Notes: generated by a model not told the origin, from the letters alone. A DNA stretch of 64,000 bases from Pseudoblastomonas marina (GCF_014641655.1 NZ_BMID01000001.1:1168427-1232426), one strand, 5' to 3'; numbered from the stretch's first letter, positions 24,391-35,363 are shown. Numbers and translations are program-made.

Positions 24391-26856
24391 ATGAAACGCA
24401 CCCGTCTCGTCTCGATCGAAAACGACGCCTCCGAACAGCAGGACGCCGAAACCGTAACTCCCGATAGCGAAAGCGAAAACGGGGCCGAGAACGAAGAGGA
24501 CGATCCGCTCTTCGAAGGCGAATATTACGCCGAGTACGAGGAGGAGGCTGTTCCAGCCCTGCGCGGTGGATGGATTGCGCCCACGCTCGCGACCCTCGCC
24601 ATTCTCGGCTGGACGGCATTCTTCGGCTGGGCTCACCGCAGTGCGATCGCCGGTGTGACCCCGCTCGAAGCGATCGAACTGGTCGGAAGCTGGGCGCCGC
24701 CGGTCATCGTGATCGCGCTCGCCTGGCTGCTGGCCTTGCGGACGAGCCGCCGCGAGGCGAAACGCTTCGCCGAGGCAGCGCAGGTCCTCCGGGTCGAGAG
24801 CGAACAGCTCGAGGCGCGGCTCCACCACGTCAACGGCGAGCTCAGCGTCGCGCGCGAATTCCTCGCCCAGCAATCGCGCGAGCTCGAAACGCTCGGACGG
24901 CTCGCGGTTGATCGGATCGGCGAGCATTCGGGCCGCCTCGAGGAACTGATCTCGGACAATGGGCGCGAGGTCGAAAGACTCTCGGATGTCAGCGCGAATG
25001 CCTTGGAAAACATGGAGAGCCTGCGCGGCAACCTGCCCGTCATTGCGAGCTCGACCAAGGACGTCACCAACAATATCGCGCAGGCCGGGCGAACCGCGCG
25101 CGCACAGCTCGACGAGATGGTCGAGGGGCTCAAGCGGGTCAACGAATTCGGCGAAGCCAGCGAAACGCAGGTCGAACGCCTGCGCGAACGCGTCGGCGAG
25201 GCGATGGAAGAGTTCGCCGCCGCCACGCACGAGACCGGCGAAGCGCTGGCCGAACGCTACAACAAGCTCAGCGACAATGTCGGCGCGGCCCGGATCAAGT
25301 TCGAACAGGAAGAAATCGAGGCGCTCGCCTCGCTGCGCCAGCGCTGGTCCGCCGTGGGCGAGCAGATCAAGGATGCGCTCGACGAATTGGCGGGCCTCGA
25401 CGAAGGCGTGATCCAGCCCGCGGCGGGCCGGATCGCCACCATGCGCGAGGAACACGGCGCGCTGCTCGGCGACGCAGCGCGCGCGAACGAGGAATTCGAC
25501 AGCGAGCTCGCGCGGCGCCGCGAAGCTGCGGAAGCCGACAATCTCGCGTCGATAGACACGCTCCAGGCCCGCCTGGCCGCGCTCGACGGCGAGCTCGAGG
25601 AACGGCGCGCCGCCCACGAGGCGAGAGTCCGCGAAACAGGCGACCTGTCCGAAGCGCTCGCGGCCCGGATCGACGAGCTCACCGAAGCTGCCGGTCGGGC
25701 GAGGGAAACCGGCAGCGAAGCAGGCGAAACACTCGATCACGCGCTCGCCCGCGCCGGCGAGCGACTTGCCGCGACCGATGCGAGCCTGCGCGAGACCGAC
25801 GGGCTTCTCGGCACCCTCACCGATACCACGGTGCGGCTGCTCGAACTCGTTCGCGCTACGGCCGATCACGGGAGCCAAGACCTGCCCAAGGCGCTCGTCG
25901 AGAGCGAACAGGCGCTCCTGCTGCTCGAGGAGCGCGCCAGCCAGATCAACCAGCGCGTTTCGCAGGCCGGGCGCGACGGTGCGTCCCTCGTCGAGGACCT
26001 CGAGAAATCGCAGGCGCGCCTTGCCGGCCTGCTCGCCGAATTCGAAAAGACCAGCGGCGCGCTCGACAAAGGGACCAGCGACCAGGCCGAGCGGCTCGCG
26101 AACATCGCGCTCGAATTCGATCGGTTGCAGGAAAAGAGCGAGACGCTCGCCGCGCACGCCCGCGAAGAGCTGTCGGTTTCGCTCGAAGCACTCCGCGAAG
26201 CCAATTCGGCGGCGCTGGCCCAGATCGAAAACGATGGCGGCGAAGGTCTCCAGCGCTGGGCCGAGAAGATCGGTGCCGCGAGCGGCGACGCGATCGAGCG
26301 CGAATTGCGCACCAAGATCGACGCCACCGCCGGCGCGCTCGACGAAGCCACGACCAAGGCGGCTGAACGCAGCCGTGAAGCCACGCTTCAGCTACGAGAC
26401 CAGCTCGCCAAGATCGACGAGCTCACCGGCAACCTCGAACGCCGCATAGCGCGCGCCCACCAGCGCGCCGAGGAACAGGTCGACAATGACTTCTCGCGCC
26501 GCGCCGCGCTCATAACCGAGAGTCTCAATTCCTCGAGCATCGATATCGCCAAGGCACTGTCGGCCGATGTCGCCGACACCGCCTGGTCCTCCTACCTAAA
26601 GGGCGATCGCGGAATCTTCACCCGCCGCGCAGTACGCCTGCTCGACAGCGGCGATGCACGCGAGGTGGCCGATCTCTACGAGGAAGATGCCGGTTTCCGC
26701 GAAGACGTCGCGCGCTACATCCACGATTTCGAGAACATGCTGCGCCAGTTGCTTTCGACCCGCGACGGCCACGCACTCGGCGTGACCCTGCTCAGTTCGG
26801 ACATGGGCAAGCTATACGTCGCGCTGGCGCAGGCAATCGAGCGCCTGCGCAGCTGA
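24391..26856 (+). CDS. large membrane-anchored coiled-coil protein
   Basis: 821-aa protein. An acidic N-terminus (about 1-55) is followed by two TM helices (about 60-80 and 97-115) and then roughly 600 residues of Ala/Glu/Arg-rich heptad sequence. The folded C-terminus includes YLKGDRGIFTRRAVRLLD and DMGKLYVALAQAIERL. The architecture suits a scaffold or structural protein at the inner membrane, as in cell-division or polarity proteins, but I do not recognise a named family. The ATG at 24391 is chosen over GTG at 24382. An exact DnaA box and a CtrA-like site lie just upstream. Confidence 0.7.
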   Translation: MKRTRLVSIENDASEQQDAETVTPDSESENGAENEEDDPLFEGEYYAEYEEEAVPALRGGWIAPTLATLAILGWTAFFGWAHRSAIAGVTPLEAIELVGSWAPPVIVIALAWLLALRTSRREAKRFAEAAQVLRVESEQLEARLHHVNGELSVAREFLAQQSRELETLGRLAVDRIGEHSGRLEELISDNGREVERLSDVSANALENMESLRGNLPVIASSTKDVTNNIAQAGRTARAQLDEMVEGLKRVNEFGEASETQVERLRERVGEAMEEFAAATHETGEALAERYNKLSDNVGAARIKFEQEEIEALASLRQRWSAVGEQIKDALDELAGLDEGVIQPAAGRIATMREEHGALLGDAARANEEFDSELARRREAAEADNLASIDTLQARLAALDGELEERRAAHEARVRETGDLSEALAARIDELTEAAGRARETGSEAGETLDHALARAGERLAATDASLRETDGLLGTLTDTTVRLLELVRATADHGSQDLPKALVESEQALLLLEERASQINQRVSQAGRDGASLVEDLEKSQARLAGLLAEFEKTSGALDKGTSDQAERLANIALEFDRLQEKSETLAAHAREELSVSLEALREANSAALAQIENDGGEGLQRWAEKIGAASGDAIERELRTKIDATAGALDEATTKAAERSREATLQLRDQLAKIDELTGNLERRIARAHQRAEEQVDNDFSRRAALITESLNSSSIDIAKALSADVADTAWSSYLKGDRGIFTRRAVRLLDSGDAREVADLYEEDAGFREDVARYIHDFENMLRQLLSTRDGHALGVTLLSSDMGKLYVALAQAIERLRS

Positions 26857-26860
26857 CCGG

Positions 26861-27139
26861 CTATTCGGGCGGAGTCACGAGGCGGCTGATGTCGACATCC
26901 TCGATCCCGATCCAGCCCATCTCGTAATTGAGAAAAAACAGCGCGAACAGCGCGGTGGCGACGATCGTCGTGCGCAGGATCACGCGGCGCGGGCGGAAGT
27001 GTCGTGGTGCGCTTTCGGCCTGCCCGGGGACATAATCGGGATCGTCGCGCGGAACGGGTTCGAAGCCGAACGGCAGCATCGCGAGCCCGGTCAGCACCCA
27101 GAACAGGAAATAGATCGCGAGGGCGGAGGTAAACTGCAT
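26861..27139 (-). CDS. DUF1467 family membrane protein
   Basis: 92-aa inner-membrane protein with two TM segments (about 5-25 and 57-75) and a Pro/Arg-rich cytoplasmic middle. DUF1467 proteins are found in alphaproteobacteria at the end of the nuo-birA-coaX-rnj cluster, as here; function unknown. It starts 2 bp after the rnj stop and ends 4 bp from the convergent coiled-coil gene. Confidence 0.82.
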   Translation of the reverse strand: MQFTSALAIYFLFWVLTGLAMLPFGFEPVPRDDPDYVPGQAESAPRHFRPRRVILRTTIVATALFALFFLNYEMGWIGIEDVDISRLVTPPE

Positions 27140-27141
27140 TT

Positions 27142-28767
27142 CTAGACCAGTACCTCGACCTGCGGTTTCTTGCCCGACCAGCGTTTGGCGGCGCGGCGCG
27201 CGGCAAGGCGTGCAGCTTCGCGGCGCTGTTCGGGATCGCGCGCCTTCCCGCCCTTGAGCTTGCGCAGCGCGGCCAGCACATCGTTGCGAGCTTCGTCGAG
27301 GAAGTCCTCCATGTCTTCCTCCAGCGGCAGGCCGATCGCGCTGACCCGCGCGTCCTTGCCGTCGAGCGCGACGATGACGATACCCGATTCGGCGAGGCGA
27401 CGACGCATCACGATGCTCTCGCCGTCCGCTGGAGCGATAATGTCGCCATCGAGGATCAGCCGCCCGCTGCGCTCCACCCCGATCTTGCCGGGTTTGCCGG
27501 GAGCAAGGCGTACGACGTCGCCGTTCGATTGCACCACCTGGTGGCGGATGCCGCGGTCCTTGCCCAGGCGCGCGTGCTCGACGATATGGCGCATCTCGCC
27601 ATGCACCGGAACGATGATCTCGGGATCGATCCACTCATAAAGTGCTTCCAGATCGGGCCGCCCCGGGTGTCCTGACACGTGGATTGCGGCCTGGTTCGCG
27701 GTGACCATTTCGATGCCGTCGCCGGCGAGCTTGTTCATCACCGCGCCGATCGCGATCTCGTTGCCCGGGATCTGGCGGCTCGAGAACAGGATCACGTCGC
27801 CCGCCTCGAGCGAGATCGGGTGACTGCCATCGGCGATGCGCGAGAGCGCGGCGCGCGGTTCGCCCTGCCCTCCGGTGGCGATGATCATCACTTCGCCGCG
27901 CGGGAGGCCCATCGCGGTATCCCAGTCGACCGTCTCGGGGAAATTCTTCAGGTAGCCGCTCGCCTGTGCGATGCGGATGATGCGGTCGAGCGAGCGCCCC
28001 GCGACGCACAACTGGCGCCCGGTGTCACGCGCGACCTCGCCCAAGGTCTCCATCCGCGCGACGTTGGAGGCGAAGGTCGTGATCAGTACGCGCTTGCCCT
28101 TGTGACGAAGGATTTCCTCGTCGAGGGCCCTGCGCACCCCGCCTTCCGAACCGGACGCCTTGGTATCGAACACATTGGTCGAATCGCACACCAGCGCGAG
28201 CACGCCATCCGCGCCGATAGCGCGCAGTTCTTCTTCGCTCGTCGGAACCCCGACGACGGGCTCCTCGTCGAGCTTCCAGTCTCCGGTGTGGAAAATGCGG
28301 CCATGCGGCGTGTCGATCAGCAGCGCATTGCCCTCGGCGATCGAATGCGCGAGCGGGACGTACTGGACCCCGAACGGGCCGAGCTCGAACCGCTCGAGAT
28401 CGTCGACCACGTTCAACTCGACCTCGTCGACGATCCCGGCCTCTTCGAGCTTTTCCTGGATCAACCGCGCGGTGAACGGGGTTGCGTAGAGCGGCACGCC
28501 GAGCTCGTCGGCGAAATAGGGGATCGCCCCGATATGATCCTCGTGTCCGTGCGTGAGCACGATTCCGACGAGGTCCTCACGGCGTTCCTCGATGAATTCG
28601 AGATCGGCGAAGACGAGGTCGACGCCCGGATATTGCTGGCCCGAGAAGGTCATGCCGAGATCGACCATCAGCCACTTGCCGTCGGTGCCGTAGAGATTGA
28701 CGTTCATGCCGATCTCGCCCGACCCGCCGAGCGCGAGGAACAGGAGTTCGTCCTTCTTCGGTTTCAT
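27142..28767 (-). CDS. rnj: ribonuclease J
   Basis: 541-aa metallo-beta-lactamase/beta-CASP ribonuclease for mRNA turnover and rRNA maturation. The zinc motif HGHEDH is at 73-78; the beta-CASP and C-terminal motifs ([31 protein letters not shown]) are present. The C-terminus is very basic ([16 protein letters not shown]), which fits RNA binding. Its start overlaps the coaX stop as ATGA. Confidence 0.95.
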   Translation of the reverse strand: MKPKKDELLFLALGGSGEIGMNVNLYGTDGKWLMVDLGMTFSGQQYPGVDLVFADLEFIEERREDLVGIVLTHGHEDHIGAIPYFADELGVPLYATPFTARLIQEKLEEAGIVDEVELNVVDDLERFELGPFGVQYVPLAHSIAEGNALLIDTPHGRIFHTGDWKLDEEPVVGVPTSEEELRAIGADGVLALVCDSTNVFDTKASGSEGGVRRALDEEILRHKGKRVLITTFASNVARMETLGEVARDTGRQLCVAGRSLDRIIRIAQASGYLKNFPETVDWDTAMGLPRGEVMIIATGGQGEPRAALSRIADGSHPISLEAGDVILFSSRQIPGNEIAIGAVMNKLAGDGIEMVTANQAAIHVSGHPGRPDLEALYEWIDPEIIVPVHGEMRHIVEHARLGKDRGIRHQVVQSNGDVVRLAPGKPGKIGVERSGRLILDGDIIAPADGESIVMRRRLAESGIVIVALDGKDARVSAIGLPLEEDMEDFLDEARNDVLAALRKLKGGKARDPEQRREAARLAARRAAKRWSGKKPQVEVLV

Positions 28768-29543
28768 GCCGCCAGCGCCCTTTCCGCGAGGATCGCGAGC
28801 CCGTCGAGCGTGAGCCCGGCATCGACCGCGTCGAACAGGTCGGTCGCCTCGTCGAACAGGATAGCGAGGCCGCCGGTGGCGACGACCTTGGCGGGGCGGC
28901 CGATTTCTTCCTTCATGCGGGCAACAAGTCCTTCCATCATCGCGACATAACCCCAGAACACTCCGATCAGCATCTGGTCCTCGGTGTTGCGGCCGATCAC
29001 GCTGGCGTCGCGCGGTTTCTCGATCGCGATCCGCGGCAGCTTGGCGGTATTCCCCACCAGCGCGTCGAGCGAGAGATTGATGCCCGGCGCGATGATCCCG
29101 CCCTTGTAGGCGCCGTTGAAGTCGACTGCGTCGAAGGTTGTCGCGGTGCCGAAATCGATCACCACCAAATCGCCGTCATATTTGTCGTGCGCGGCGATCG
29201 TGTTGAGCGCGCGATCGGCGCCGAGGCTTCGCGGTTCGTCCACATCAACATCGAAGCCGTATGCGGCCGCCCCCTCGCCCGCGACCATCGGTTCGACCCC
29301 GAAATATTTCTGCGACAGCACGGTAAGGTTGTGGATCGCGCGCGGCACCACGGTGCCGATGATGATCGCGTGGATCGCCGACTTGTCGAACCCTTCGAGC
29401 GCGAGCAGCTGCATCAGCCACACCGCATATTCATCGCCCGTGCGGCGCGGGTCTGTGGCGATGCGCCAGCGCGTGCGCTGTTCGCGGCCTTCGTAAAGCG
29501 CGAAGACCGCATTGGTGTTTCCGACATCGATGGCGAGTAACAT
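28764..29543 (-). CDS. coaX: type III pantothenate kinase
   Basis: 259-aa ASKHA-fold kinase for the first step of coenzyme A synthesis. It starts with the phosphate loop [13 protein letters not shown], then GADRALN and DFGTATTFD, all diagnostic for CoaX. The ATG at 29543 places this motif at the N-terminus; a longer frame upstream has no family resemblance. It lies 25 bp after birA. Confidence 0.95.
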   Translation of the reverse strand: MLLAIDVGNTNAVFALYEGREQRTRWRIATDPRRTGDEYAVWLMQLLALEGFDKSAIHAIIIGTVVPRAIHNLTVLSQKYFGVEPMVAGEGAAAYGFDVDVDEPRSLGADRALNTIAAHDKYDGDLVVIDFGTATTFDAVDFNGAYKGGIIAPGINLSLDALVGNTAKLPRIAIEKPRDASVIGRNTEDQMLIGVFWGYVAMMEGLVARMKEEIGRPAKVVATGGLAILFDEATDLFDAVDAGLTLDGLAILAERALAA

Positions 29544-29568
29544 TGGTGGATTCCGTCTGTTGGCCGGA

Positions 29569-30279
29569 TCAGGCGTAGCTGAGTTCGCCGGCGTGGATGG
29601 CACGGACCTCGCCATTATCCAAGCGCAGCCGTGCCGCGCCCTCTTCGGTCAAACCATCGAAAGTGCCGGCGATGCGCCCTTCCCCGGCTATTTCGGCAGC
29701 AAGGCGGGTGCCTTTGGGGTGCGCGGCAGCCTCCCACCGATTGACCAGCGGGGCGAGGCCGTAAGTGCGCCAGCGTTCGAGATCGGCCTTCCATTGCGCG
29801 GCGAGGCGCTCGGCGAAGGTGTCGCGATCGGGCGCGGGACCGAATTGTGCCATGGCGATGGTTTCGCGGTCGGGCAGTTCGGGCGCCTGAGCGAGGTTCA
29901 CACCGATCCCGAGCACCACCGCATCGCCCGTCCCTTCGAGCAGGATACCCGCCATCTTGGCACCGCCGACCATCAGGTCGTTGGGCCATTTGAGTTGCAC
30001 CTTGGCGGGCGGCGGGACGAGTTCGCCGACCACTTCGTGGAGCGCCACTCCGGCGAGCAGCGCGAGCGTGTTGCGGGGCGGATCGTGCGGTGTGGGATGG
30101 ATCACCGTCGAGCCCATGAAATTGCCCGCGCCGTCGTTCCACGCCCTTCCCTGCCGTCCGCGCCCGGCTGACTGGCGGTCCACAACCAGCCAGTCGCCCT
30201 CGGGCACGCGCTCGCCCGCAGCGAGGCGCGCGGCCAAGTCGGAATTGGTCGAGCCGGTCTCTGCGACGTAGTGGATCAA
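29569..30279 (-). CDS. birA: biotin-[acetyl-CoA carboxylase] ligase
   Basis: 236-aa biotin protein ligase that makes biotinyl-AMP and biotinylates carrier proteins. The ligase motif GRGRQGRAW (about 39-47) is followed by [17 protein letters not shown], the usual catalytic segment. There is no N-terminal helix-turn-helix, so it is a mono-functional enzyme without repressor function. It follows nuoN by 4 bp. Confidence 0.94.
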   Translation of the reverse strand: MIHYVAETGSTNSDLAARLAAGERVPEGDWLVVDRQSAGRGRQGRAWNDGAGNFMGSTVIHPTPHDPPRNTLALLAGVALHEVVGELVPPPAKVQLKWPNDLMVGGAKMAGILLEGTGDAVVLGIGVNLAQAPELPDRETIAMAQFGPAPDRDTFAERLAAQWKADLERWRTYGLAPLVNRWEAAAHPKGTRLAAEIAGEGRIAGTFDGLTEEGAARLRLDNGEVRAIHAGELSYA

Positions 30280-30283
30280 GAGA

Positions 30284-31741
30284 TCAGACGAAGGCGGTCA
30301 GAGCGGCGGCCGCGCGGTCCGCCCAATCGCCGAGCGGGATCGTCAGCAAATATCCAAGCGGGGAGATCACCAGCGCGCAGATCGCGAGGACCACGCCGTA
30401 GCTGGTCTCGCTCTTGCCGGTGATCACGTCCGCCGGCTCGTCGAAATACATCAGCTTGACGATCTTGATGTAGTAGTACGCGCCGATCACGCTCGCGGCG
30501 ATACCGATCGCGGCGAGGATGATGAGGTCGGCCTGGACCGCGGCCTGGAACACCACGAACTTGCCCCAGAAACCGAACAGCGGCGGGATCCCCGCGAGGC
30601 TAAACATCAACATCATGAGCGCCAGCGCGATCATCGGACGGGTCTTCGACAGGCCCTTGATCGCGTCGATATCCTCGACCGGCATGCCGTCCGCGTCCTT
30701 GAGCATCATGACCGCGACGAACGAGCCAGCGACCATCGCGACGTAGATCGCGAGGTAGACGAGCATGGCGGAAACACCCGCTAGCGTCCCGGTGGCGAGG
30801 CCGATCAGAAGGAAGCCGATATTGTTGATCGAGGAATAGGCCAGCAGGCGCTTGATGTTGGTCTGCCCGATCGCGCCCAGGGCGCCCCACAGGATCGAGA
30901 GCAGCGCGGCGGTGATGACGATCGGCTGCCACGCGGTCAGCTGGCTACCGAAGGCTTCAACCGTGATCCGAGCGAGCACCGCGACCGCGGCGACCTTGGG
31001 CGCGGTGGCGAAGAAGCCGGTCGTCGGGGTGGGTGCACCCTCATAGACGTCGGGGGTCCACATGTGGAACGGGACGGCAGAGATCTTGAAGGCCAGGCCG
31101 ACGAGCACGAAGGTCAGCCCGAAAACGTAACCGATGCTTCCTCCGTCCATGCCCGCGAGACGCACGGCTTCGTAGGATGTACCGCCCGAGAAGCCATAGA
31201 GCAGGCTCATGCCGAACAGCAGGATGCCCGAGGCCAGCCCGCCGAGGACGAAATACTTCACGCCCGCTTCGGTCGAACGGTCGTCGTCGCGCAGGAACGA
31301 AGCCATCACATAGGCCGCGAGGCTGTTGAGCTCGAGGCCGACATAGAAGGAGATCAGATCGCGCGCAGAGACCATGATCGACATGCCGAGCACCGCGAAC
31401 ACGATCAGGATCGGGAATTCGGCGCGCATCTTGGCCACGCGCTCGAAGAAGGCGGGACTGACCACCAGCGTCACGATCGCAGCGACGATCGCGAGGATCT
31501 TGGCAAAGCCGGCAAAGGCATCTGCGCGGATTTGGCCGCCGAAGGCTTCGCGACCGAGCGTGTCGCCGGTCATCTGGAACGCGGTGATGATCGCTACTGC
31601 GGTAAGCACCGACACGCCGACGATCGAAACGAGGCGGCTCGCCTTGTCGCCCACGAAAGCCGCGATCATCAGCATGGCGACGCCGGCGACCGCGAGGATG
31701 ATCTCTGGGAGGACGACCTGGAGGGAAGACTGGAGGTCCAT
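30284..31741 (-). CDS. nuoN: NADH-quinone oxidoreductase subunit N
   Basis: 485-aa antiporter-like proton-pumping subunit of complex I with about 14 TM helices. The proton-antiporter core includes YSSINNIGFLLIGLATG and a Lys/Glu channel series (GLELNSLAAYVMASF, AFKISAVPFHMWTPDVYEG). The start codon overlaps the nuoM stop (TGATG). Confidence 0.97.
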   Translation of the reverse strand: MDLQSSLQVVLPEIILAVAGVAMLMIAAFVGDKASRLVSIVGVSVLTAVAIITAFQMTGDTLGREAFGGQIRADAFAGFAKILAIVAAIVTLVVSPAFFERVAKMRAEFPILIVFAVLGMSIMVSARDLISFYVGLELNSLAAYVMASFLRDDDRSTEAGVKYFVLGGLASGILLFGMSLLYGFSGGTSYEAVRLAGMDGGSIGYVFGLTFVLVGLAFKISAVPFHMWTPDVYEGAPTPTTGFFATAPKVAAVAVLARITVEAFGSQLTAWQPIVITAALLSILWGALGAIGQTNIKRLLAYSSINNIGFLLIGLATGTLAGVSAMLVYLAIYVAMVAGSFVAVMMLKDADGMPVEDIDAIKGLSKTRPMIALALMMLMFSLAGIPPLFGFWGKFVVFQAAVQADLIILAAIGIAASVIGAYYYIKIVKLMYFDEPADVITGKSETSYGVVLAICALVISPLGYLLTIPLGDWADRAAAALTAFV

Positions 31742-33282
31742 CAGTGCGCCTCCCCTGCTTCGACATGCGGCATCGCATTGGCAGCCGGGCGGCCCTCCCC
31801 TGCGGTGGCGTTACTGTCGTAATCGGGCGTCACGCGTTCGAGGCGCGCATCGAGCGCGGCGATGTCCTGGCGCATCGGGGCAAGGAAACTTTCGGGATAG
31901 ACGCCCATCCACAGCACCGCGGCGGCGATGGGAGCGAGCATGATCCACTCGCGGGCGTTGAGATCGGGCATGGCGGCGGCGTCTTCATTGCGCTGCGTGC
32001 CGAAGGCGACGCGGCGATAGAGATAGAGCATGTAACCGGCGCCGAGGATGATGCCGGTGGTCGCGGCGGCGGTGACCCATGCGGAAACCTGCCAGATGCC
32101 CGCAAGGCTGAGGAATTCGCCGACGAAGCCGCTGGTCCCCGGCAAGCCGATGCTCGCCATGGTGAACAGCAGGAAGAACACCGCGTAGTACGGCATGTTG
32201 ATCGATAGCCCGCCATAGCGGTCGATCTCGCGCGTATGCAGCCGGTCGTAGATCACGCCTACGCACAGGAACAGCGCCCCCGAAACGAGACCGTGGCTGA
32301 GCATCAGGATCATCGCGCCTTCGAGGCCCTGCGGATTGAATGCGAAAAGGCCGACCGTGACGATCGCCATATGCGCGACCGAGGAATAGGCGATCAGCTT
32401 CTTCATGTCCTGCTGCACCAGCGCGATCAACGAGGTCGCGATCACCGCGATCACCGAGAGGACGTAGATCAGCATCGCGAACTGCGCACTCGCATCGGGG
32501 AACATCGGCAGGCTGAAGCGGATGAAGCCGTAGCCGCCCATCTTGAGGAGAACGCCCGCGAGGATGACCGAGCCCGCGGTCGGCGCCTGGACGTGCGCAT
32601 CGGGCAACCAGGTGTGGACCGGCCACATCGGCATCTTCACCGCGAAGCTGGCGAAGAAAGCGAGCCACAGCCAGGTTTGGGCGTCGGCCGCGAAATCGTA
32701 CTGCATCAACGTCGGGATGTCGGTGGTGCCGGCGACGTTCACCATCCACAACATCGCGATCAGCATCAGGACCGAACCGAGCAGCGTGTAGAGGAAGAAC
32801 TTGTAGCTGGCGTAGATCCGGTTCGCCCCGCCCCACACGCCGATGATCAGGTACATCGGGATCAGGCCGGCCTCGAAGAAGATGTAGAACAGGAACAGGT
32901 CCTGCGCGCAGAACACGCCGATCATCAGCAGTTCCATGATCAGGAACGCCGCCATGTATTCGCCCACGCGGGTGGTGATCGATTCCCAGCTGGCGAGGAT
33001 GCAGATCGGCATCAGGAAGACCGACAACGCGATCAGCACCAGTGCGATCCCGTCGATCCCGAGCGCGTAGGAGAAGCCCGCGAACAGCTCCTGCCGCTCG
33101 GTGAACTGCCACTGCGCTCCGCCGATATCGAAATTGAGCCACAGCACCACGCCCAGCGCGAGATCGATCAGCGTGGCGACCAGCGCGATCATGCGCGCGA
33201 GTTTCGCGTCGACCAGCAAACAGGCGATCGCCGCGACCAGCGGCACGAGAAGCATCAGCGAAAGGATGGGAAAACCGTCCAT
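31741..33282 (-). CDS. nuoM: NADH-quinone oxidoreductase subunit M
   Basis: 513-aa antiporter-like membrane subunit of complex I. Conserved segments are FFEAGLIPMYLIIGVWGG, MPMWPVHTWLPDAHVQAPT and AYSSVAHMAIVTVG, holding the channel Glu, Lys and His residues. It lies 1 bp after nuoL and overlaps nuoN by one base. Confidence 0.97.
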   Translation of the reverse strand: MDGFPILSLMLLVPLVAAIACLLVDAKLARMIALVATLIDLALGVVLWLNFDIGGAQWQFTERQELFAGFSYALGIDGIALVLIALSVFLMPICILASWESITTRVGEYMAAFLIMELLMIGVFCAQDLFLFYIFFEAGLIPMYLIIGVWGGANRIYASYKFFLYTLLGSVLMLIAMLWMVNVAGTTDIPTLMQYDFAADAQTWLWLAFFASFAVKMPMWPVHTWLPDAHVQAPTAGSVILAGVLLKMGGYGFIRFSLPMFPDASAQFAMLIYVLSVIAVIATSLIALVQQDMKKLIAYSSVAHMAIVTVGLFAFNPQGLEGAMILMLSHGLVSGALFLCVGVIYDRLHTREIDRYGGLSINMPYYAVFFLLFTMASIGLPGTSGFVGEFLSLAGIWQVSAWVTAAATTGIILGAGYMLYLYRRVAFGTQRNEDAAAMPDLNAREWIMLAPIAAAVLWMGVYPESFLAPMRQDIAALDARLERVTPDYDSNATAGEGRPAANAMPHVEAGEAH

Positions 33283-33283
33283 G

Positions 33284-35359
33284 TCAGTTCGCCCCCTGGG
33301 AGATGATCCAGCTGATCGCGGCGACGAGGCCGGCCAGCATCACGAGGGCGTAGAGGTTGAGAGAACCGGACTGCACGCGTCGGGCGACGCCCGAGCCACG
33401 CATCACCGCCGAGGCGGCACCGTTCGGGCCGAAGCGGTCGATGATGCCTTCATCGCCGATCTTCCAGAACTTGCGGCCCAGCCAGAAAGCCGGCTTCACG
33501 AAGATCTTGTCGTAAACCTCGTCGAAGTACCACTTGTTGAACAGGAAGGCGTGCAACAGGCGGAACTGCTTGACGAAGGTCGCCGGGATCGTGGTGTCCT
33601 TGAGATAGGCGAGCCAGGCGAAGAACAGGCCGACCAGCATCACCACCAGCGGGGTGTACTTGACCCAGTACGGCACTGCGTGGAGCGCGTGGACGAGGTT
33701 CTCGTTGTAGAAGATGCTCTCGCCCCAGAACGCGGCGTCGTCGATGAACGGCCCGGCGAAGAACTGGCCGGCGAAGATCGCACCGAGGCTGAGGATACCG
33801 AGCGGGATCAGCATGGTCAGCCCGCTTTCGTGCGGGTGATAGCCGCCCGTGCCCGCGCCATAGGCCGGCGATGGCACCGAATGGGTCACGTCCTCGCCCG
33901 CGTCTTCCTGCTTGGGCGGGTTGTGGTCCTCGCTGTCGTCGTGACCGTCATGCACCGCGTGCGAAATGTGCTCGGACGCGGCCCAGCGCGGCTTGCCCCA
34001 GAAGGTCAGGAACATCAGGCGCCAGCTGTAGAAGCTGGTCAGCAGCGCGGCGAGCGCGCCGAGGAAGAACGCGACCTGGCCGAGCTCGGTCCCGCGACCG
34101 AAAGCGGCCTCGAGCACCGCGTCCTTCGACCAGAAGCCCGCAAAACCGACATGGAGGTGATAGACACCGACGCCGGTGATCGCGAGCGTGCCGAACATCA
34201 TCGCCCAGAAGGTGAACGGGATTTCCTTACGCAGGCCGCCGTAATAGCGCATGTCCTGTTCGTGATGCATCGCGTGGATCACCGACCCCGCGCCGAGGAA
34301 CAGCAGCGCCTTGAAGAAGGCGTGGGTGAACAGGTGGAACATCGCCACGCCGTATGCGCCAACGCCCGCGGCGAAGAACATGTAGCCCAGCTGCGAGCAG
34401 GTCGAATAGGCAATGACGCGCTTGATGTCCCACTGCGTCGTGCCGACGGTGGCGGCAAAGATGCAGGTCGCGGCACCGACGAAGGTGACGAGCGCGAGCG
34501 CGGTCGGCGCGGCCTCGAACATCGGCGACAGGCGGCAGACCATGAACACGCCCGCGGTGACCATCGTCGCGGCGTGGATCAGCGCGGAGACCGGGGTCGG
34601 ACCTTCCATCGCGTCGGGCAGCCAGGTGTGGAGGCCGAGCTGCGCCGATTTCCCCATCGCGCCGATGAACAGGAGGATACAGAGCAGGTCCATCGTGTCG
34701 ACGGTCGCGCCGAAGAAGCCGACCGTGCTGCCCGCCATGCCCGGTGCCGCTTCGAGGATTTCGGGGATCGACAGCGTGCCGAAGACGAGGAACGTCCCGA
34801 AGATGCCGAGCATGAAGCCGAGGTCGCCCACGCGGTTGACCACGAAGGCCTTGATCGCGGCGGCGTTGGCCGAGGGTTTCTTGAACCAGAAACCGATCAG
34901 CAGGTAGCTCGCGAGGCCCACCCCTTCCCAGCCGAAGAACATCTGGACGAGATTGTCGGCAGTCACCAGCATCAGCATGGCGAAGGTGAAGAGCGAGAGA
35001 TAGGCGAAGAACCGCGGCTGGTCCGGATCTTCGTCCATGTAGCCCCAGCTATAGAGGTGGACGAGCGCCGAGACGGTGGTGATCACCACCAGCATCACCG
35101 CGGTCAGCGTGTCGACGCGCAGCGCCCAGTCGAACGACATGGTGCCGGACTGGACCCATTGCAGCACCGGCACGACTTCGGACGTGGCGGTCCCGCCGAC
35201 GAAGCCGAGGAAGATCGGCCAGCTCAGCGCGCAGGCGACGAACAGCGCGCCGGTGGTGACCAGCTTGGACACGAAATTGCCCAGCATGCGGTTGCCCAGC
35301 CCGGCGACGATCGCCGCGAGCAGGGGCAGGAATACGATGATCAGGATCGAGGAGGACAA
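33284..35359 (-). CDS. nuoL: NADH-quinone oxidoreductase subunit L
   Basis: 691-aa complex I antiporter-like subunit with the long lateral helix. Core motifs are GWEGVGLASYLLIGFW, GKSAQLGLHTWLPDAMEGPTP and YSTCSQLGYMFFAAG. A His/Asp-rich cytoplasmic loop (about 470-500) is present. The start is a TTG at 35359, giving LSSSILIIVFLPLLAAI as the N-terminus; a longer in-frame ATG start lies inside nuoK and yields non-family sequence. Confidence 0.95.
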   Translation of the reverse strand: MSSSILIIVFLPLLAAIVAGLGNRMLGNFVSKLVTTGALFVACALSWPIFLGFVGGTATSEVVPVLQWVQSGTMSFDWALRVDTLTAVMLVVITTVSALVHLYSWGYMDEDPDQPRFFAYLSLFTFAMLMLVTADNLVQMFFGWEGVGLASYLLIGFWFKKPSANAAAIKAFVVNRVGDLGFMLGIFGTFLVFGTLSIPEILEAAPGMAGSTVGFFGATVDTMDLLCILLFIGAMGKSAQLGLHTWLPDAMEGPTPVSALIHAATMVTAGVFMVCRLSPMFEAAPTALALVTFVGAATCIFAATVGTTQWDIKRVIAYSTCSQLGYMFFAAGVGAYGVAMFHLFTHAFFKALLFLGAGSVIHAMHHEQDMRYYGGLRKEIPFTFWAMMFGTLAITGVGVYHLHVGFAGFWSKDAVLEAAFGRGTELGQVAFFLGALAALLTSFYSWRLMFLTFWGKPRWAASEHISHAVHDGHDDSEDHNPPKQEDAGEDVTHSVPSPAYGAGTGGYHPHESGLTMLIPLGILSLGAIFAGQFFAGPFIDDAAFWGESIFYNENLVHALHAVPYWVKYTPLVVMLVGLFFAWLAYLKDTTIPATFVKQFRLLHAFLFNKWYFDEVYDKIFVKPAFWLGRKFWKIGDEGIIDRFGPNGAASAVMRGSGVARRVQSGSLNLYALVMLAGLVAAISWIISQGAN

Positions 35360-35363
35360 GTGC

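Noticed and set aside
24355-26157. 600-codon minus-strand open frame opposite the coiled-coil gene
   Set aside because: Antisense of a heptad-repeat gene; the plus-strand frame has TM helices, a start with SD-like sequence and a conserved-looking C-terminus.
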